Part shown: one piece after another, positions 1 through 11,008 of the stretch | How the letters are laid out: every line of letters begins with the position of its first letter | How positions within the stretch are numbered: the first letter of the stretch is position 1 | NCBI GenBank assembly: GCA_009767595.1 | Contig: VSDK01001485.1 | Location: forward strand, 96,939-160,938 | DNA: 64,000 bases | Direction: 5' to 3' | From: Symbiodinium kawagutii | Lineage: Eukaryota > Sar > Dinophyceae > Suessiales > Symbiodiniaceae | Translations under genes and position numbers: made by a program | Notes under the pieces: generated by a model | What the model was told of the DNA's origin: nothing | What the model saw: the letters and a program-made list of their open reading frames with translations, nothing else | Databases searched by the model: none

Positions 1-2
1 TT

Positions 3-230
3 TCTATCATCAAACGGTATATTTACGATGATGAAGGAGCATTCATCGCCCAGGTTGGCCCCATGAACCACCTTCGCTGTGGAGGAAAAAACGTCATACC
101 AAGCTGTCACGGCCGGAAAAATGCTTGGTATGACGCAATCATACGCAAGCCGCAAGCGAGACCAAAAACAGCATTGCTATCCACTGAAACGGGTGACCTC
201 GCAAAAAGAACGGCGCATCGTTTTCTTTAA
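3..230 (+). CDS. Broken unknown ORF, first segment
   Basis: This frame is open from the left window edge to a TAA at 228-230 (75 codons) with no repeat bias; the segment around residues 20-40 is rich in Cys, His and basic residues. A second frame, open at 233-403 (starting MTLVDRILSTIMDL), seems to continue it after a frameshift near 228. Two more open stretches follow at 361-738 and about 634-790. Codon use is not GC-ending, unlike the exon islands. I do not recognise the protein; a decayed mobile-element ORF is my best guess. Confidence 0.3.
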   Translation, partial: SIIKRYIYDDEGAFIAQVGPMNHLRCGGKNVIPSCHGRKNAWYDAIIRKPQARPKTALLSTETGDLAKRTAHRFL

Positions 231-232
231 GT

Positions 233-403
233 ATGACACTTGTCGACCGAATTCTGTCGACAATCATGGACTTAGATGGTGTTTCCACCAGCGTTCTATC
301 AGGTTCACAGCGAATCCAACAAATCACAGCGCCGCACCCAGGTACTGTGCCTGCTGAGCCATGCTGGGTTCACAGCTACCAACGAATTCAGCAACACATC
401 TAA
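233..403 (+). pseudogene. Broken unknown ORF, second segment
   Basis: A 56-codon frame starting at ATG 233 and ending at TAA 401-403. It begins right after the stop of the ORF at 3-230 but in another frame, which suggests one reading frame split by an indel. Composition is ordinary, with no repeats. No function is assigned. Confidence 0.25.
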
Positions 404-738
404 GATTCAATGACCTGGAGCTACCAAGGTCTGTAGGGGTTTGTAGACCTTGGCAGGTATACCACATACACATACCGTACTGTAGTAATATTCTATCTTA
501 TGAATCAAGGCTCCAAAGAAATTTCCGTTTCACGACCATCATCTGGACAATCCACTACAAGCCAGGTATCATTCTGCTAGCAACCAGCGATGGGACAAGA
601 CCGGCGCTGGTTCTCATGAGTGGGCCTCTGACAAAACAAATCCAAAGTAGTGTTATGGAACTGCTATGCCACAGATGGAACGCCGGCCTTCTGCAAGTCC
701 TTCGCAAAACTCTGCGTTTTCAGCGCATCCTCCAATGA
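361..738 (+). pseudogene. Broken unknown ORF, third segment
   Basis: A 125-codon open frame starting at ATG 361 that overlaps the end of the previous segment. The C-terminal third reads like protein (LLCHRWNAGLLQVLRKTLRF). Another frame is also open at about 634-790, so the true frame is uncertain. No known domain is recognised. It may belong with the two segments to its left as a decayed element. Confidence 0.25.
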
Positions 739-760
739 CGCAAGCCCCCAGGCAGCTCAT

Positions 761-1560
761 TGTTCAGCATCATGAAGCGTCACTCCCAACTCTTAACCAC
801 CATTCACCGTCATGAGCCATCATGAACCACCATTCGCAGCTGTCAACTGTCAGGAACTGTCGCAATCATTAGCCATCGTTAGCAATCATTAGCCACCATA
901 AACCGCCACCGATACCGTTTCGCGAAATCCATGATCGACCTGGACAGGTCTTCAAGGCAGTGAACGGTTCAAAAAATGACACCGAGCCAGCATCAACAAT
1001 TGGTGAATGGGTCTGTCGGCCTATAGCCTTGTAGTTATGGTTAATCATATAACAAGTGCTGATATGTGGATTAAGTTTCCGCCTCTCAAGTTAACTATGG
1101 CTAGATGATCATGACTACTGGCTCATTGACCATCCTATGAACCATTCAAGCGTTGTTTTTTGCTGATAGTAGCTACGATTAAGCATCATTAAATAAGACA
1201 CATTAACTCTTGGGCTTCTGGTAAGCCTCCAACAAACAAAAAAAAAGGGATCACTGCCTGCGGGCAGCGTACGATATACAAACATACCCGACTGGCAGGG
1301 ATGGATTTGGAACCGAAAAAAACGTATAAAAAATAAATTCAAGCTGATTTCATCTTTCCGAAAAAATATACAAAACATATTTCAACTTGGGATATACACA
1401 CATACAAGCTGATTTCATCCACGATCAGTCTGCTTCCATCAGGGGTAAAATGGTAAAGGAGCCGCAAGAGCCGCAACAAAATGCCAGCACCCAAGAAGAC
1501 CAAGCGCCGCTTCTGAATAGATCCAAGAGACTGCTGGTAAGCACCCAGGAAACCAGAAGG
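761..1560. other. Non-coding stretch
   Basis: It holds dispersed ATGAACCACCATT/TTAGCCATCATT repeats at 760-900 and AT-rich unique sequence after that. A weak plus-strand candidate exon tail lies near 1466-1526 (KKTKRRF before a stop), with only modest support. Confidence 0.4.
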
Positions 1561-1670
1561 ATATGGGTCAAAACCTTGTACCCCTGGCTCTACCATCATT
1601 AACCCTTGTTCGCCCTATAGTTTTGTTGCTTACTATCCCCTATTATTGTTGGAAATATTGACCAATAGCC
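1561..1670 (+). mobile_element. Family A TIR element
   Basis: Starts near ATATGGGTCAAAACC and ends near ATTGACCAATAGCC, so the ends are inverted copies of GGCTATGGGTCAA. The core resembles other copies (GTACCCCTGG followed by CATCATTAACC). It lies about 57 bp downstream, in gene orientation, of the donor of the exon at 1728-1802. Confidence 0.65.
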
Positions 1671-1727
1671 ACCACAAAACACCACGTAGCCAATGAAAAA
1701 CACATCTCAGTGACTGGATAGCCACAC

Positions 1728-1802
1728 CTGTCGCATCTCCCCGATGGCTGTCTGCATAGCCAGTTCATCCTTGCGAGCCCATGGATGGCCGGTGTCAGGT
1801 GA
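1728..1802 (-). CDS. Coiled-coil exon, 25 aa
   Basis: Phase 0 at both ends: acceptor ending TAG at 1803-1805, donor CAG|gtgtgg. The peptide includes ARKDELAMQTAIGEMRQ, helical and charged, with C/G-ending codons. It is the last exon of the six-exon phase-0 chain 6905-1728. Nothing identifies the protein family beyond a coiled coil. Confidence 0.6.
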
Positions 1803-2247
1803 CTACGAGAGTCCTGGATCAACCCTGAAATCTGTGGGGATTTCACAATCGATCAAGTCTGAGAGAATGCTGACCATGGAGAAAATTAAGAAAATCAAGT
1901 CGGATCAACTCCAACCATGACCCCTTGCCGGCTGTAACTGTTTCATGGCCCTAGAAATGTCACCGTTGTCACTTCGTCACTCGCCCAGCCTTGGGAATGA
2001 TAAACAGAAATTTAACATCTGGACATCGGCCAAGCACATGGGGCCGCCCAAGAACAGTGAGCAATCATGCAAAAGTAATCACTTTTCGTTTGGAAACCAC
2101 CATTCTTGTGGGTACCAAATGCTACCGGGTGTAAACCATGTACAGGAGGATATTACTGTACTTCTCTCTACTGCTCATCTAGCAAAATTACAAGCGCAGC
2201 CAGCTCGGACATGGAAGAAACAAACGTGTGATCGATAACAACTGGGG

Positions 2248-2287
2248 ATTGCCAAGTAACCGTACGTTGCCAAGTAACCGTACGTTG
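2248..2287 (+). repeat. Short direct repeat
   Basis: The unit CCAAGTAACCGTACGTTG occurs twice head to tail, so it is a recent local duplication in an intron. Confidence 0.7.
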
Positions 2288-2591
2288 CAGAAGAACGCTG
2301 TCCAGTCCCCAGGAACCTTGTTATGATTCAGAAAATGTTCAAAATCCAAGCAATTGGAACAAACACACGGCATGTTCAAATTAATTAATGCTTCTGAACT
2401 TGTTACAATATTTTTCTTCGTTGGTTGCATTTGCCGGCAGATTGCATCAAATTTTGCGCGTGTCTCCACCAAAATGTGTTGGCTCCTTGTCTTCCCAACA
2501 TTAAAGCTCTGAGTTCATTTTGAGGCTACTTTCCCAATATGCGTGCATCATGTGTAGTTCGCCCCTTGTTCCTTTCATTCAACGGGTGAAC

Positions 2592-2681
2592 CCAATGCCG
2601 GACCAACGTCGCAGTTGCCTTCTGCAGACTGCTGATGGCGTTGGATAGATGGCTTGACACCTCCTGCTGCAGGTCTGGCAT
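2592..2681 (-). CDS. Coiled-coil exon, 30 aa
   Basis: The peptide begins MPDLQQEVSSHLSNAISSLQ and shows a clear Leu/Ile/Val heptad pattern. It is phase 0 at both ends, with acceptor GGGAG| and donor TGG|gttcac. The next exons on either side share its phase. Confidence 0.65.
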
Positions 2682-2699
2682 CTCCCAAAGCAGTCAACC

Positions 2700-3860
2700 G
2701 TGCCCAAAAATAATGGCCAGCTTTGGGCAGAAAGGACATGCATGGATGCATGTACACATGCACACATACATAGACATATGTGCAAACCTGAATGAGTGCA
2801 TGGGTGTGCGCAAAAACATTTAGGATTGCAAGCTGAACAGAGATCATAAATTCGAGGACCTATGAAAAGATCCAAAAAACAAGACAAGCGGCAGAAATCG
2901 CAGAGCTAAGAAAACAGAGTTGGTGATATGAAATGAACACATGCATTTCAACAACTTACAAATCTTGGGAATCGCTGTTATAACTTGACTGGAACTAACG
3001 GTATACCCAACCGTTGCCAAAACACTACCCTGCAGCATTTTCCCTGTGCTCCGCGTCTTCACAGTTGATATACCAGCGTTCGTCCATAGGTTGCCACCAT
3101 TTGGTGCCTTGTAGTGTCAGAGTTCTTTTTGGAAAGGAAGATCAAAAAAATATCGGAACTCTGGCTGGGAGATTTTATTGTGTAACCAATGGATTTCTAA
3201 TTCTCTTCGCTTCTCTCTCTTACACATGAAAGTCAGCCGTCGCACCCAGCCAGACTTTCCTGGCGTCTCCCATCAGCCAGCTAGCTTGTAGAAGCATCAG
3301 TCCGTACCCATTGTGATGACAGGGAATTAGATATACAAATAGATGGAGACATAAGTCTACGTGTGAAATGCAAAACCGTGTGCACATAAATGCTCACACA
3401 CACACATACACGCACGTATGTATACACATTTGAAAATTGATCCCTGTGAATAAAAACCAGATATAAATACACATGTTGAAAATACAAATGAAATACTAAT
3501 AGATAAACTATTGAACATCCAACAATGAAGAAACTCATACAACTAGACAGCCACACAAGGCAAAACCAAACAACATCAAATCATCAGAGGTGCCTAATTG
3601 CATCGGAAAGCTGCGAGGTTGACACAATCATCGGTCACAGCCGACAATCGCAACAACCAAAACAACCAGAACTGCCAAGTATATGCCAAGTAACAACGAC
3701 AAGTACAACCACAATCACTATAACAACGACAAGAACAGCAACCATAGATAACCATACTGGGTAAATATTTTGTTCGACGAATTCTAGCTCCTACAAGCAC
3801 GGGTAGCCAACTGCCAGTTGCATTGGAATATGCTCCGGCCAGTGCCGATGTCCCACTTCA
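2700..3860. other. Intron stretch with short repeats
   Basis: It contains CATGCA/CACACATACA tracts (2740-2790, 3385-3430) and an ACAACGACAA-rich tract (3690-3750). I saw no convincing exon on either strand. Confidence 0.4.
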
Positions 3861-3869
3861 GCACTGTGC

Positions 3870-3911
3870 CTGCTGCAAGAGCGTCAGCTGACCTTGGGTG
3901 TTGCTTGCCTC
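3870..3911 (-). CDS. Short coiled-coil exon, 14 aa
   Basis: Reads EASNTQGQLTLLQQ between acceptor GCCAG| and a GC-type donor CAG|gcacag, phase 0 at both ends. The upstream limit could be longer, because the frame is open for another 12 codons. It is phase-compatible with the exons at 4666 and 2592. Confidence 0.45.
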
Positions 3912-4665
3912 CTGGCGACTTGGTGAGGCCACGTCCCAGCAGCCTGATGCATTTTTGGGATCATATAGAGATTCATCCAACAGAAATTGAAAGAATCCCT
4001 ATTAAGAACTGAACATTGTCATGAAAATCAGTCCTTAGCAAAAAAAACTGATAAAAACTGAACACTGTCATGGCGTAAGCTTCTTCCCTAAAACAATTCA
4101 TGAGTAAATGCACCCATGAGAGAGTGGGCTGCCCAGCTGTGGGTTTGTACAAAGTTGGTGTGCACCATGCGTTTGGAAACAAGCCAACAAAAACTGAGCG
4201 GCAGCAACCGATGATCAAACGATTGTTTCAACGGATCGGTTTTAGCACTTAGGGTCCTCTAAGAGTGGACTGCTACACAAGCACCAAGTACATGATTACG
4301 GTATGTAGTTTGGGGTGCGGCATCTTACGTGCACCAAACAAGACACACATGTTTAAAGACATGTGTTAAAAAAAACAAGATTGTCCAAACATGTCCAAAC
4401 TCACTGTATCTGACTGAAGGTTCTGGTGTCTTCCTCTCCGTTTTTCGAATGGTTTTTCTGGACAGAAAACATCCGACCGACTCAGTGGACAAATCAAGGC
4501 CATGGAGCGGTTTCCAAGAGAAAGATTGGATGTACACAAGGAATGCTAACTCAGGATGAAGCTGTTCACCCTTGGTTCACCAAAGTCATGGTTTCCTAAT
4601 TGCCAATAGCAGTCCCGAACCCATGGAGTAAGCCTAGGTCAACATCGATGGCGCAACTGGTGACC

Positions 4666-4728
4666 GTTCATGTTCTCCTTCTGCAGTGTTGTCATTGTTC
4701 TTTGTGTGGACGACTGTTCCTGCCGAAG
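4666..4728 (-). CDS. Coiled-coil exon, 21 aa
   Basis: Reads LRQEQSSTQRTMTTLQKENM with Gln/Glu/Leu heptads. The acceptor CGCAG| is clear. The donor is uncertain by one base (the nearest GT starts one base further on). The phase fits its neighbours. Confidence 0.55.
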
Positions 4729-5929
4729 CTGCGAATAGGGCCAAATGAATCTCCTCCCGGTTGTCCAGCAAGAATTGAAAAAACATCGGGGTTTGAATAC
4801 GGGGGGTGGATCCATCACCGCCATTTACTACCAGGATTTGGCGGACCCAGGAAATGCTGATTTTCCGTAAATTCGTTTCGTAAATTCTTGGTAGAAAATG
4901 GCAGCCTAGAAAATGGACATGGCCAAGAGATACAATCCGTGAAGCATAGACAGCAATCGTAAATAGGTTTTCCGTACGGAAGCCGAATCGTAGGAAGAAT
5001 TTGGAATGACCCAGACCTCTTTTAGACGATAACATGCGCTAACTAACCATCGCGAAATGGCTGTGCACATGGTACTGAGGAAAGCCATTCTGTATGCAAT
5101 CTCAAGTCATTTATGAATATAAGTGAACATACCTGATCATATATTTGCACTTGGCAGAACCATTTTGTGACGGCATCATCTCCCCAGGGAACCCCAGGGA
5201 GATCCAGCTATGTGATTGAAAGGAAATGGCCTGACCCAGTCCCGTAAAAACCCTATTGTTTTGATAGCATTTCCCGGGGAATCAGTGAGGTCAGAAAGGT
5301 CCGTGGTACAAAATGGAGGTGCTTCCCGACGTATGCACGGTAGAAAATGGCATTGGAAAACCATTTTCCCAGGGCTCTGATCACCTTCATTTTCTCCAGC
5401 AAATTCAAACGGCGATACAAAACCCATAACACAACGAACATCTCCGTTCTGGGGCGTCAATCGCTGAAATAAAACACATATTCCAGATTCCATGATCATT
5501 TGAGGAGGAGTACCAGCTTGGTTATGACTGCTAATGTTACAGGCATTTGGGGGTTTGTGCGAAGTCCTGGTGTCCACGAACCTTTGGGCATGCATCACGA
5601 CCGAGTATCCAATAAGCGAGTAAACACCCCAACAAAACAATTTGGGGACCCGATGTTCACCACGGGTACCCGGGCACTCATGAACATCAAGCTGGCATGT
5701 GAAAACCCGACGAGGCCGCCAGTGGGACCAGGATGGTCGTCTTGGTGATGGGAACTCTTGTTGGCAACCTGCCAATGATTGAAACATGGTCTTTGTATCC
5801 AATAGTATACGCATTTCTAAGCCATGAAACGGCGCCTGGTAAACAACTGGTTCACAGCTGACTCATGGCTGGTAACTAACCAGAAAATGGACAGTTGCAA
5901 GGACTGCCCGGGTCACACCCTTCGCTCAC
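4729..5929. other. Intron stretch
   Basis: Mostly unique sequence of average composition. A 212-codon minus-strand frame at 5176-5814 is open but has unbiased codon use and no splice signals I trust. A possible tiny minus-strand exon near 5720 was not kept. Confidence 0.35.
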
Positions 5930-6040
5930 CGGCGCCACGATGCTGACCTTGCCATGCTCTGCCAGCGTCTTCCGCGCATCGTTCAGCTGGGTTTTGGTCT
6001 CGGTCAGAGCCTCTCCCGGTTCCCGGCTGGGACTGTTGAG
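5930..6040 (-). CDS. Coiled-coil exon, 37 aa
   Basis: The core LTETKTQLNDARKTLAEHGK is a textbook coiled-coil heptad segment with GC-rich third positions. Acceptor CCACAG|, donor CCG|gtgagc, phase 0 at both ends. An alternative donor (gtcagc) would end the exon six codons earlier. It is one of the clearest exons in the window. Confidence 0.8.
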
Positions 6041-6836
6041 CTGTGGCGGTGCGAAGTCACTTGGCAAGTCATGGCTTGGAGATGTGACTGGCATATGCAA
6101 GGCCAAGCAGCATCAACCCTTACCATGTGATAGCAATGATGGAGCCAGTTCAGCTACATGACAATGGTGTGCAATGGTTATTTGGCTATTGATGGATGAG
6201 GGTAAACATATAAAGACTGTCCTTAGAGGGCTCCCATGAGTTTCACATGGTTTTCAAAGTAGCAACGCTTGGGTTTCACAAGGCCTGCCGGTGTTGCCGC
6301 GCTTGTAGGGCACCACTGCCAAGGGGCTGTTCATTGATCATTAGCCATGTCATTCAATCATGATTCACAGGTCCATAACAAGGACCACTGGCAAGAACAA
6401 TCGATTAAGGAGTGAGCATGGTTCTGGGTTGACGGAAAGCAGCATTCGAAGGCTAAGGACTCAAGTGAATTCAAGTGATGCAAAGCGTGACCAGTACGGT
6501 AAACGCACGGCGCATCTGAGCATCCACATGCCTTGTTAGGTTCTCATGATTCCCAAGTTCTCTTTTTGCAGTTCTTGACTTCTGCACGTTTTTATATGGT
6601 ATCAAACAATGTCAGTGCTGCTTGAGGGATAATGTCTTGCTAATGGTGGCAATTATTGAGTAGTAGATACTTTCGAATCCAAAACAGCTGATGACAAAAG
6701 AGTCACGTGCCCGATGTTAGAACGACTCCAACTGTGTCTTATTTCATCATGCGGCGCATGCGGCAACTTCCCACACCTATCTCTGGCTCCCCTCAGTGGA
6801 CAACAGTTGTCGTGGGCCTAGCGCCGCCACAGCAAC

Positions 6837-6905
6837 CGGAGAACACGACCGGCGAACAGCCCGGTCCCCACAGTCCTTCTGCAAATCAGCAAGGTCTTTG
6901 CTTGC
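6837..6905 (-). CDS. Coiled-coil exon, 23 aa
   Basis: Reads ASKDLADLQKDCGDRAVRRS and a few more residues. Acceptor GTTGCCAG| is preceded by a pyrimidine-rich tract, donor CCG|gttgct, phase 0 at both ends. It heads the chain 6905-1728. Confidence 0.6.
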
Positions 6906-7698
6906 CTGGCAACAGCAACAACTGGTAACAGCTGGTTGCTGGCCTCCGATTTTAGTGGCCCTTGTTGTATGGACGACTTGGCGAGGCGCTCAGACCCCAT
7001 TAGCTCAAGGGAAGGGGGTCCTTCCTCATAGTCTGTGAGGCTTCGAGTCAGCAGCTTGCCGCTACCAAGAAAACCTCCGGCTACTCGTTCTCAACCAGGG
7101 TCTTGCACACTACCCGTGCGGAATCTTACTAGCTGCTTTGCCAACAGTCAGCCCGCCCTGGTGGTAGACCATGTGCCCAAATCTGTTGGTTCGTCATTCT
7201 GTCTTGAGCATTCCCCCGATGCAGTGCACGATTCGCACGATCCTTGTGAGATCATTTTGTAGCTGCGGGGCTGGAACGACAACCGCAAAATTACTGGCAC
7301 CTCTCTAAAGATGTTTGTGTGTGATACTCATCCTCCCACATGCTTCTCCTGCAGGTGCATCTGCCGCAGAAACCACTGCAAATTGCGGGATAGATGAAGC
7401 TTGTCATTATCAAGAATAGATGCCAACCTTGGCAGGTTACTGATCGAAATCATCTCCCTTATAGGTATCCCCGGCCGAAAGAGCACCAGTGATTTGCTAA
7501 GAAACACACCGTGGTCACGATGGCGAGTGGGTAAACTACCTGTGCACTTGGATGTGACCTGATGTCAATGATGTATACCTACCATGGCCGCAGCTCAAAA
7601 CTCTGTATGCATGTCACATCCAACCAAAATATCACGCCAGAGTGCCGTGCCAGCTTCTGGTGATAGACTCTTATTGACCTGGACCGGATCATCCCAAC
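6906..7698. other. Intron stretch
   Basis: A GC-richer patch at 6960-7190 is open in several frames on both strands, but none has a consistent splice pair. I leave it unassigned. Confidence 0.3.
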
Positions 7699-7764
7699 GT
7701 AAGCCACAACCGCCTGACCTCCCTGAAGTTCAGGTTTGTTCCGCAGCGAAGCCCCGATCCCAGG
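7699..7764 (-). CDS. Possible exon
   Basis: The frame reading SLRNKPELQGGQAVVAY ends at donor TAC|gttggg. The acceptor is not obvious and codon bias is mixed. Confidence 0.25.
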
Positions 7765-8031
7765 CCTTCGAACATTGCAATTCCAAATCACCTCCGCAGA
7801 TCAAGATATTTCAGGGGGCGCTTGCTCACTTGCCCAACCTGGACATGATGTGTTACATGATAGTCATGCACAGTATTACAGTAGTGGTGCATGTATGATC
7901 GACTGATCGACTACTACTATAGATACTATAGATATAGATGGATGATATATACTTGGAGCACGCAGGGACACACACACACACTTATGCAAGATGATCTCAG
8001 TCTAGCTATATCCAGTTGTATATATGTGCTC

Positions 8032-8097
8032 CTGCAGTTCCTCGCGAGTTGAATTGCTGGATGATTTCTTCCCTGGCCACCGCATCCATCAACAGTC
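8032..8097 (-). CDS. Coiled-coil exon, about 21 aa
   Basis: Reads LLMDAVAREEIIQQFNSRGT after acceptor CTTCAG|. The donor is unclear. Third positions are GC-rich only in this frame. Confidence 0.55.
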
Positions 8098-8149
8098 CTG
8101 AAGTTCACCCCCATGCCAATGCCATGCCCACTCAGTACCAATTTCCCTC

Positions 8150-8276
8150 AGCACTTTTCCCACCACCCCCTCCATCCCAACACATCCCAAGCATCAACCC
8201 ACCACCATCACTGAACCACCCCACGAGCTCAGCCCCCCCACCACCCTACCACCCACCCTACCACCCACCCACCACC
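8150..8276 (+). repeat. C/A-rich intron arm (CCACC/CCATC array)
   Basis: A degenerate array of ACCACCC and CCATCAC units running into the assembly gap. It lies immediately left of the exon just past the gap, in line with the CCAT-left, TGATGG-right pattern seen elsewhere. Confidence 0.6.
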
Positions 8277-8377
8277 NNNNNNNNNNNNNNNNNNNNNNNN
8301 NNNNNNNNNNNNNNNNNNNNNNNNNNNNNNNNNNNNNNNNNNNNNNNNNNNNNNNNNNNNNNNNNNNNNNNNNNNNN
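8277..8377. other. Assembly gap (run of N)
   Basis: About 100 unknown bases interrupt the C/A-rich array, probably a scaffold join at a repeat that was hard to assemble. True length is unknown. The donor side of the next exon is hidden in it. Confidence 0.95.
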
Positions 8378-8432
8378 CAGGCGCTCGCCGTCCACGGCGT
8401 CGCTGCGGGACCTCAGCGGTGGAAGTTCCAAC
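8378..8432 (-). CDS. Partial coiled-coil exon cut by gap
   Basis: Reads LELPPLRSRSDAVDGERL with nearly all codons ending in C or G, after acceptor CTCACCAG|. The opposite strand is also open (LRDLSGGSSN before a GT), so strand is not certain. The 3' end is lost in the gap. Confidence 0.5.
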
Positions 8433-8439
8433 CTGGTGA

Positions 8440-8640
8440 GGCACCTGATCACCAGCAATGACTTAAGATTAATGATGGCAAAATTATGGCTAATGTTAGT
8501 GAATACATGGTTATATGATGGTTATGATGGATGATGATGAGAATTTCGTGGTTAATAGTCGTCAATGAGAGTTAATAAGGGTTTGGTAATGGTTGAAGCT
8601 GGTGAAGAATAGTGGGTGAGAATGGTTAATGCTTCGAATT
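8440..8640 (+). repeat. G/T-rich intron arm (TGATGG array)
   Basis: Repeated AATGATGG, TTATGATGG and GGTTAATG units sit between two minus-strand exons, just right of the exon at 8378-8432. Confidence 0.6.
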
Positions 8641-8674
8641 TCATGGTTGACGCTTCACATGTAGTGGGAATTAC

Positions 8675-8844
8675 CAGCACAATGCCGAAGACCGCCCCAT
8701 ACCGCTCCCCAAATGTGCCAAGCATCTGCAGGGCAACCAGCTCTGTGCGCAGGGACGAAGTGTCAGCAGCACAGGAGGCCAAATCGTTCTGACCTCGCGC
8801 CACCGCATCGTAGCCCGCGGCGGATAGTGACATGTCATGCCCAG
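8675..8844 (-). CDS. Large exon, about 56 aa
   Basis: The frame includes ARGQNDLASCAADTSSLRTE and continues through LVALQMLG to the donor CTG|gtaatt. Codons are strongly C/G-ending. The first half is polar helical; the last part (FGERYGAVFGIVL) is more hydrophobic. Acceptor GAAAG| gives an upstream phase that is not 0. Confidence 0.8.
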
Positions 8845-9560
8845 CTTTCAAGGAATTTGCATGCATCTTTTTTGTAGACCCTGGGCTTCCAACCACTGCT
8901 ATTTCAACGGCTTTTACTCTTACAACCATTGTTTCACAAGGGCTTAATCTACCAAATAAGATCAATCCTTCTTTTAATGGTTCAAACCCCAAGGTTTTCG
9001 CATATCATGTTGAGTCAGCATTCGCAACGCCCCCAAATGAATCAACCCCGCTCCAACCAAAATTTGACGCGATGATAGAGTCTAATACGTGTAGGACGCA
9101 TCCGACGGACGCTCCCAAAGGCTTGGTCTCTGATTGAAAAAAAAGGATCACAACCAACTCCTTAGGAGCGTCAGTGTTGTTGACTATGCTAGCAAATTAG
9201 ATTCTTCTGCTTTTAGATAAAATGTGTTAAATGGATTGAGTCAGGTTTTTGAGATCAGATATGCTAGTAACTCGATGTTACTCGGGGATCCCTGTTGATA
9301 AGTGCTCCTGGTTTCACAACCGGATCCTGCCGTGGGGCAGTCCCACTTTTAGACCCCGAGTTTGTGGACCTCGTGGGACAAGGGGTGACTAGTACCGGGG
9401 TCGGCATCACATTCCGTAAAGTCAACGACATAGAAATTTCACAAGCTGCGAACTAAAATACTGCGTAGCATTACATCTGATACATATACTCACCAATAGA
9501 TTTGGAGATGGACCTGCTAATTATGAATGCGTGAAGAACAAACTTGAAACTCATCAATTG
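8845..9560. other. Segment of foreign-looking composition
   Basis: It lacks the ATGGTTAAT repeats of the flanking introns and is open in both directions with A/T-ending codons. The plus frame 8832-9137 reads GLNLPNKINPSFNGSNPKVF. The minus frame reads GFEPLKEGLILFGRLSPCET and stays open except for one TGA. From 9290 to 9400 there is a GC-richer tract with paired TACTCGGGG/ACCCCGAGT-like ends. Possible insertion; origin unknown. Confidence 0.35.
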
Positions 9561-9598
9561 ATTTCTTCTATCTCTATGCGAGTCTATGTCGTTGTGAC

Positions 9599-9660
9599 CT
9601 GCCGCGTTCGTTGCTTAGCCACAGGAGGACACATCGGATCGGCAGCTTGCCAAGTCGGAT
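9599..9660 (-). CDS. Possible exon, about 20 aa
   Basis: A GC-ending frame reads IRLGKLPIRCVLLWLSNERG between acceptor CACGAG| and donor AG|gtcaca. A second frame in the same island is equally GC-ending, so the peptide is uncertain. Confidence 0.35.
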
Positions 9661-9714
9661 CTCGTGGAGTTGAAATCACCTCACGGGAAAGTCGTGTTTC
9701 ATCACCAGCAATGA

Positions 9715-10250
9715 CTAAACAGGTGATGATGGTGATGTTAATGATGATAAATGTTATAATTGATGATTAACAATGTTCTAATTGATGATGGTTAATAAAT
9801 CGAACATCAATGTGTTTCATTAAAAATGATTTATTGATGATTTATTAATGGTTACATTGATAATGCTAATTGATGAATCACCAACAATGATTAATAAATA
9901 GAACATCAATGTGTTTCACCACCAGTGAATCACCTTAATGATGGCTAATGTTATTGAATACATGGTGAATGATGGTTGGTGAGGGAAATAAATGAGCTTA
10001 AGGATGGTTAATAATGGTGGTGATGATGATGATGATGATGATGATGGTGAATCGTGGTTTCTGATGTCTGATGGTGGTTCAAAATGGTGATGATAATTTT
10101 TGATGGTTCTTGATGGTTCAAGATTTTGATGATTGTCTATGATGGCTAACGCTGGTTAATTATTGTTCACGGTGGCAAATGATGGTTATATAATGATGGT
10201 CAATGATGCTTCACGATGGTTCTTGATCGCTCATGATAGTTCACATTGAT
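9715..10250 (+). repeat. G/T-rich intron arm (TGATGG array)
   Basis: A long degenerate array of GATGATGG, TTAATGATGG and TTGATGATT, with a pure GAT run at 10018-10045. It lies just right of the possible exon at 9599-9660. Confidence 0.7.
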
Positions 10251-10599
10251 AACTGGGTAATGGTTTTAACATACTGTAATTAATCTCAAAATAATTATGT
10301 GAGATCATGGCAAACAGTGGGCAGCAGCAGCAGTAAGGGATGCTACAAATTGATGATGGCTAAGAATGTCCGACACTCCGGAGTAATACCTCATCAGCCA
10401 AAATATGTTTTGCAGACCTGCAGTTCGTAGTGTATAGTATGTGTATGTTTGCAACTTTGCTTGTACATTCATACCTGTGTTCATGCATATTTGTCATGGT
10501 TTCTTTTCTTACGTGCACGTATGTGCAAAATGTATCAAAATGTATTTATGTAAATATTTAGTATTGGATGCAAAAACAACGGCGAGAAGATCTATGTAC

Positions 10600-10645
10600 A
10601 TTTGCGGGCAGTTGAGTTTGTGGATGCGAGCATTCTGGCCAGAAG
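10600..10645 (-). CDS. Possible short exon
   Basis: Reads LLARMLASTNSTARK after the acceptor TATTGCAG|, which has a pyrimidine-rich lead. The donor may be gtacat. Confidence 0.4.
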
Positions 10646-11008
10646 CTGCAATAGAGGCACACGCATTGTCATAGATAACCGCGGCATGTGTACGCTTACG
10701 TGGTTCTATATTGGCTGAGCCGACGAACCCTGTGAAGCTTGATCCTTGTGTTGCCAGGGCTTGGGCTAGTCAGCGTTTTGTATGGATTCACATGTGCTAA
10801 TCGGGTCCTTTACGTACCCAAGTGCATACACACGTCTACATACACCCCGATGGACGGTCCCGTCTTTCCCACCCACTAAGGATCAAACCATCATGCATAT
10901 CCGCTGGCTCATCGTTCACACTCGCAATGTTGCTGCGTTTTTGGTAGATTTCACCGCCAGAAATTTGCCACAAATGGGGGAAGGAGCGCCGGTCAACCCC
11001 CAAGCTAC

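Noticed and set aside
5700..5760. Possible tiny exon TTILVPLAASS (minus)
   Set aside because: Acceptor plausible but no usable donor, and the plus strand is equally open.
5176..5814. 212-codon minus ORF
   Set aside because: No codon bias, no recognisable domain, no splice signals; likely a chance open frame.
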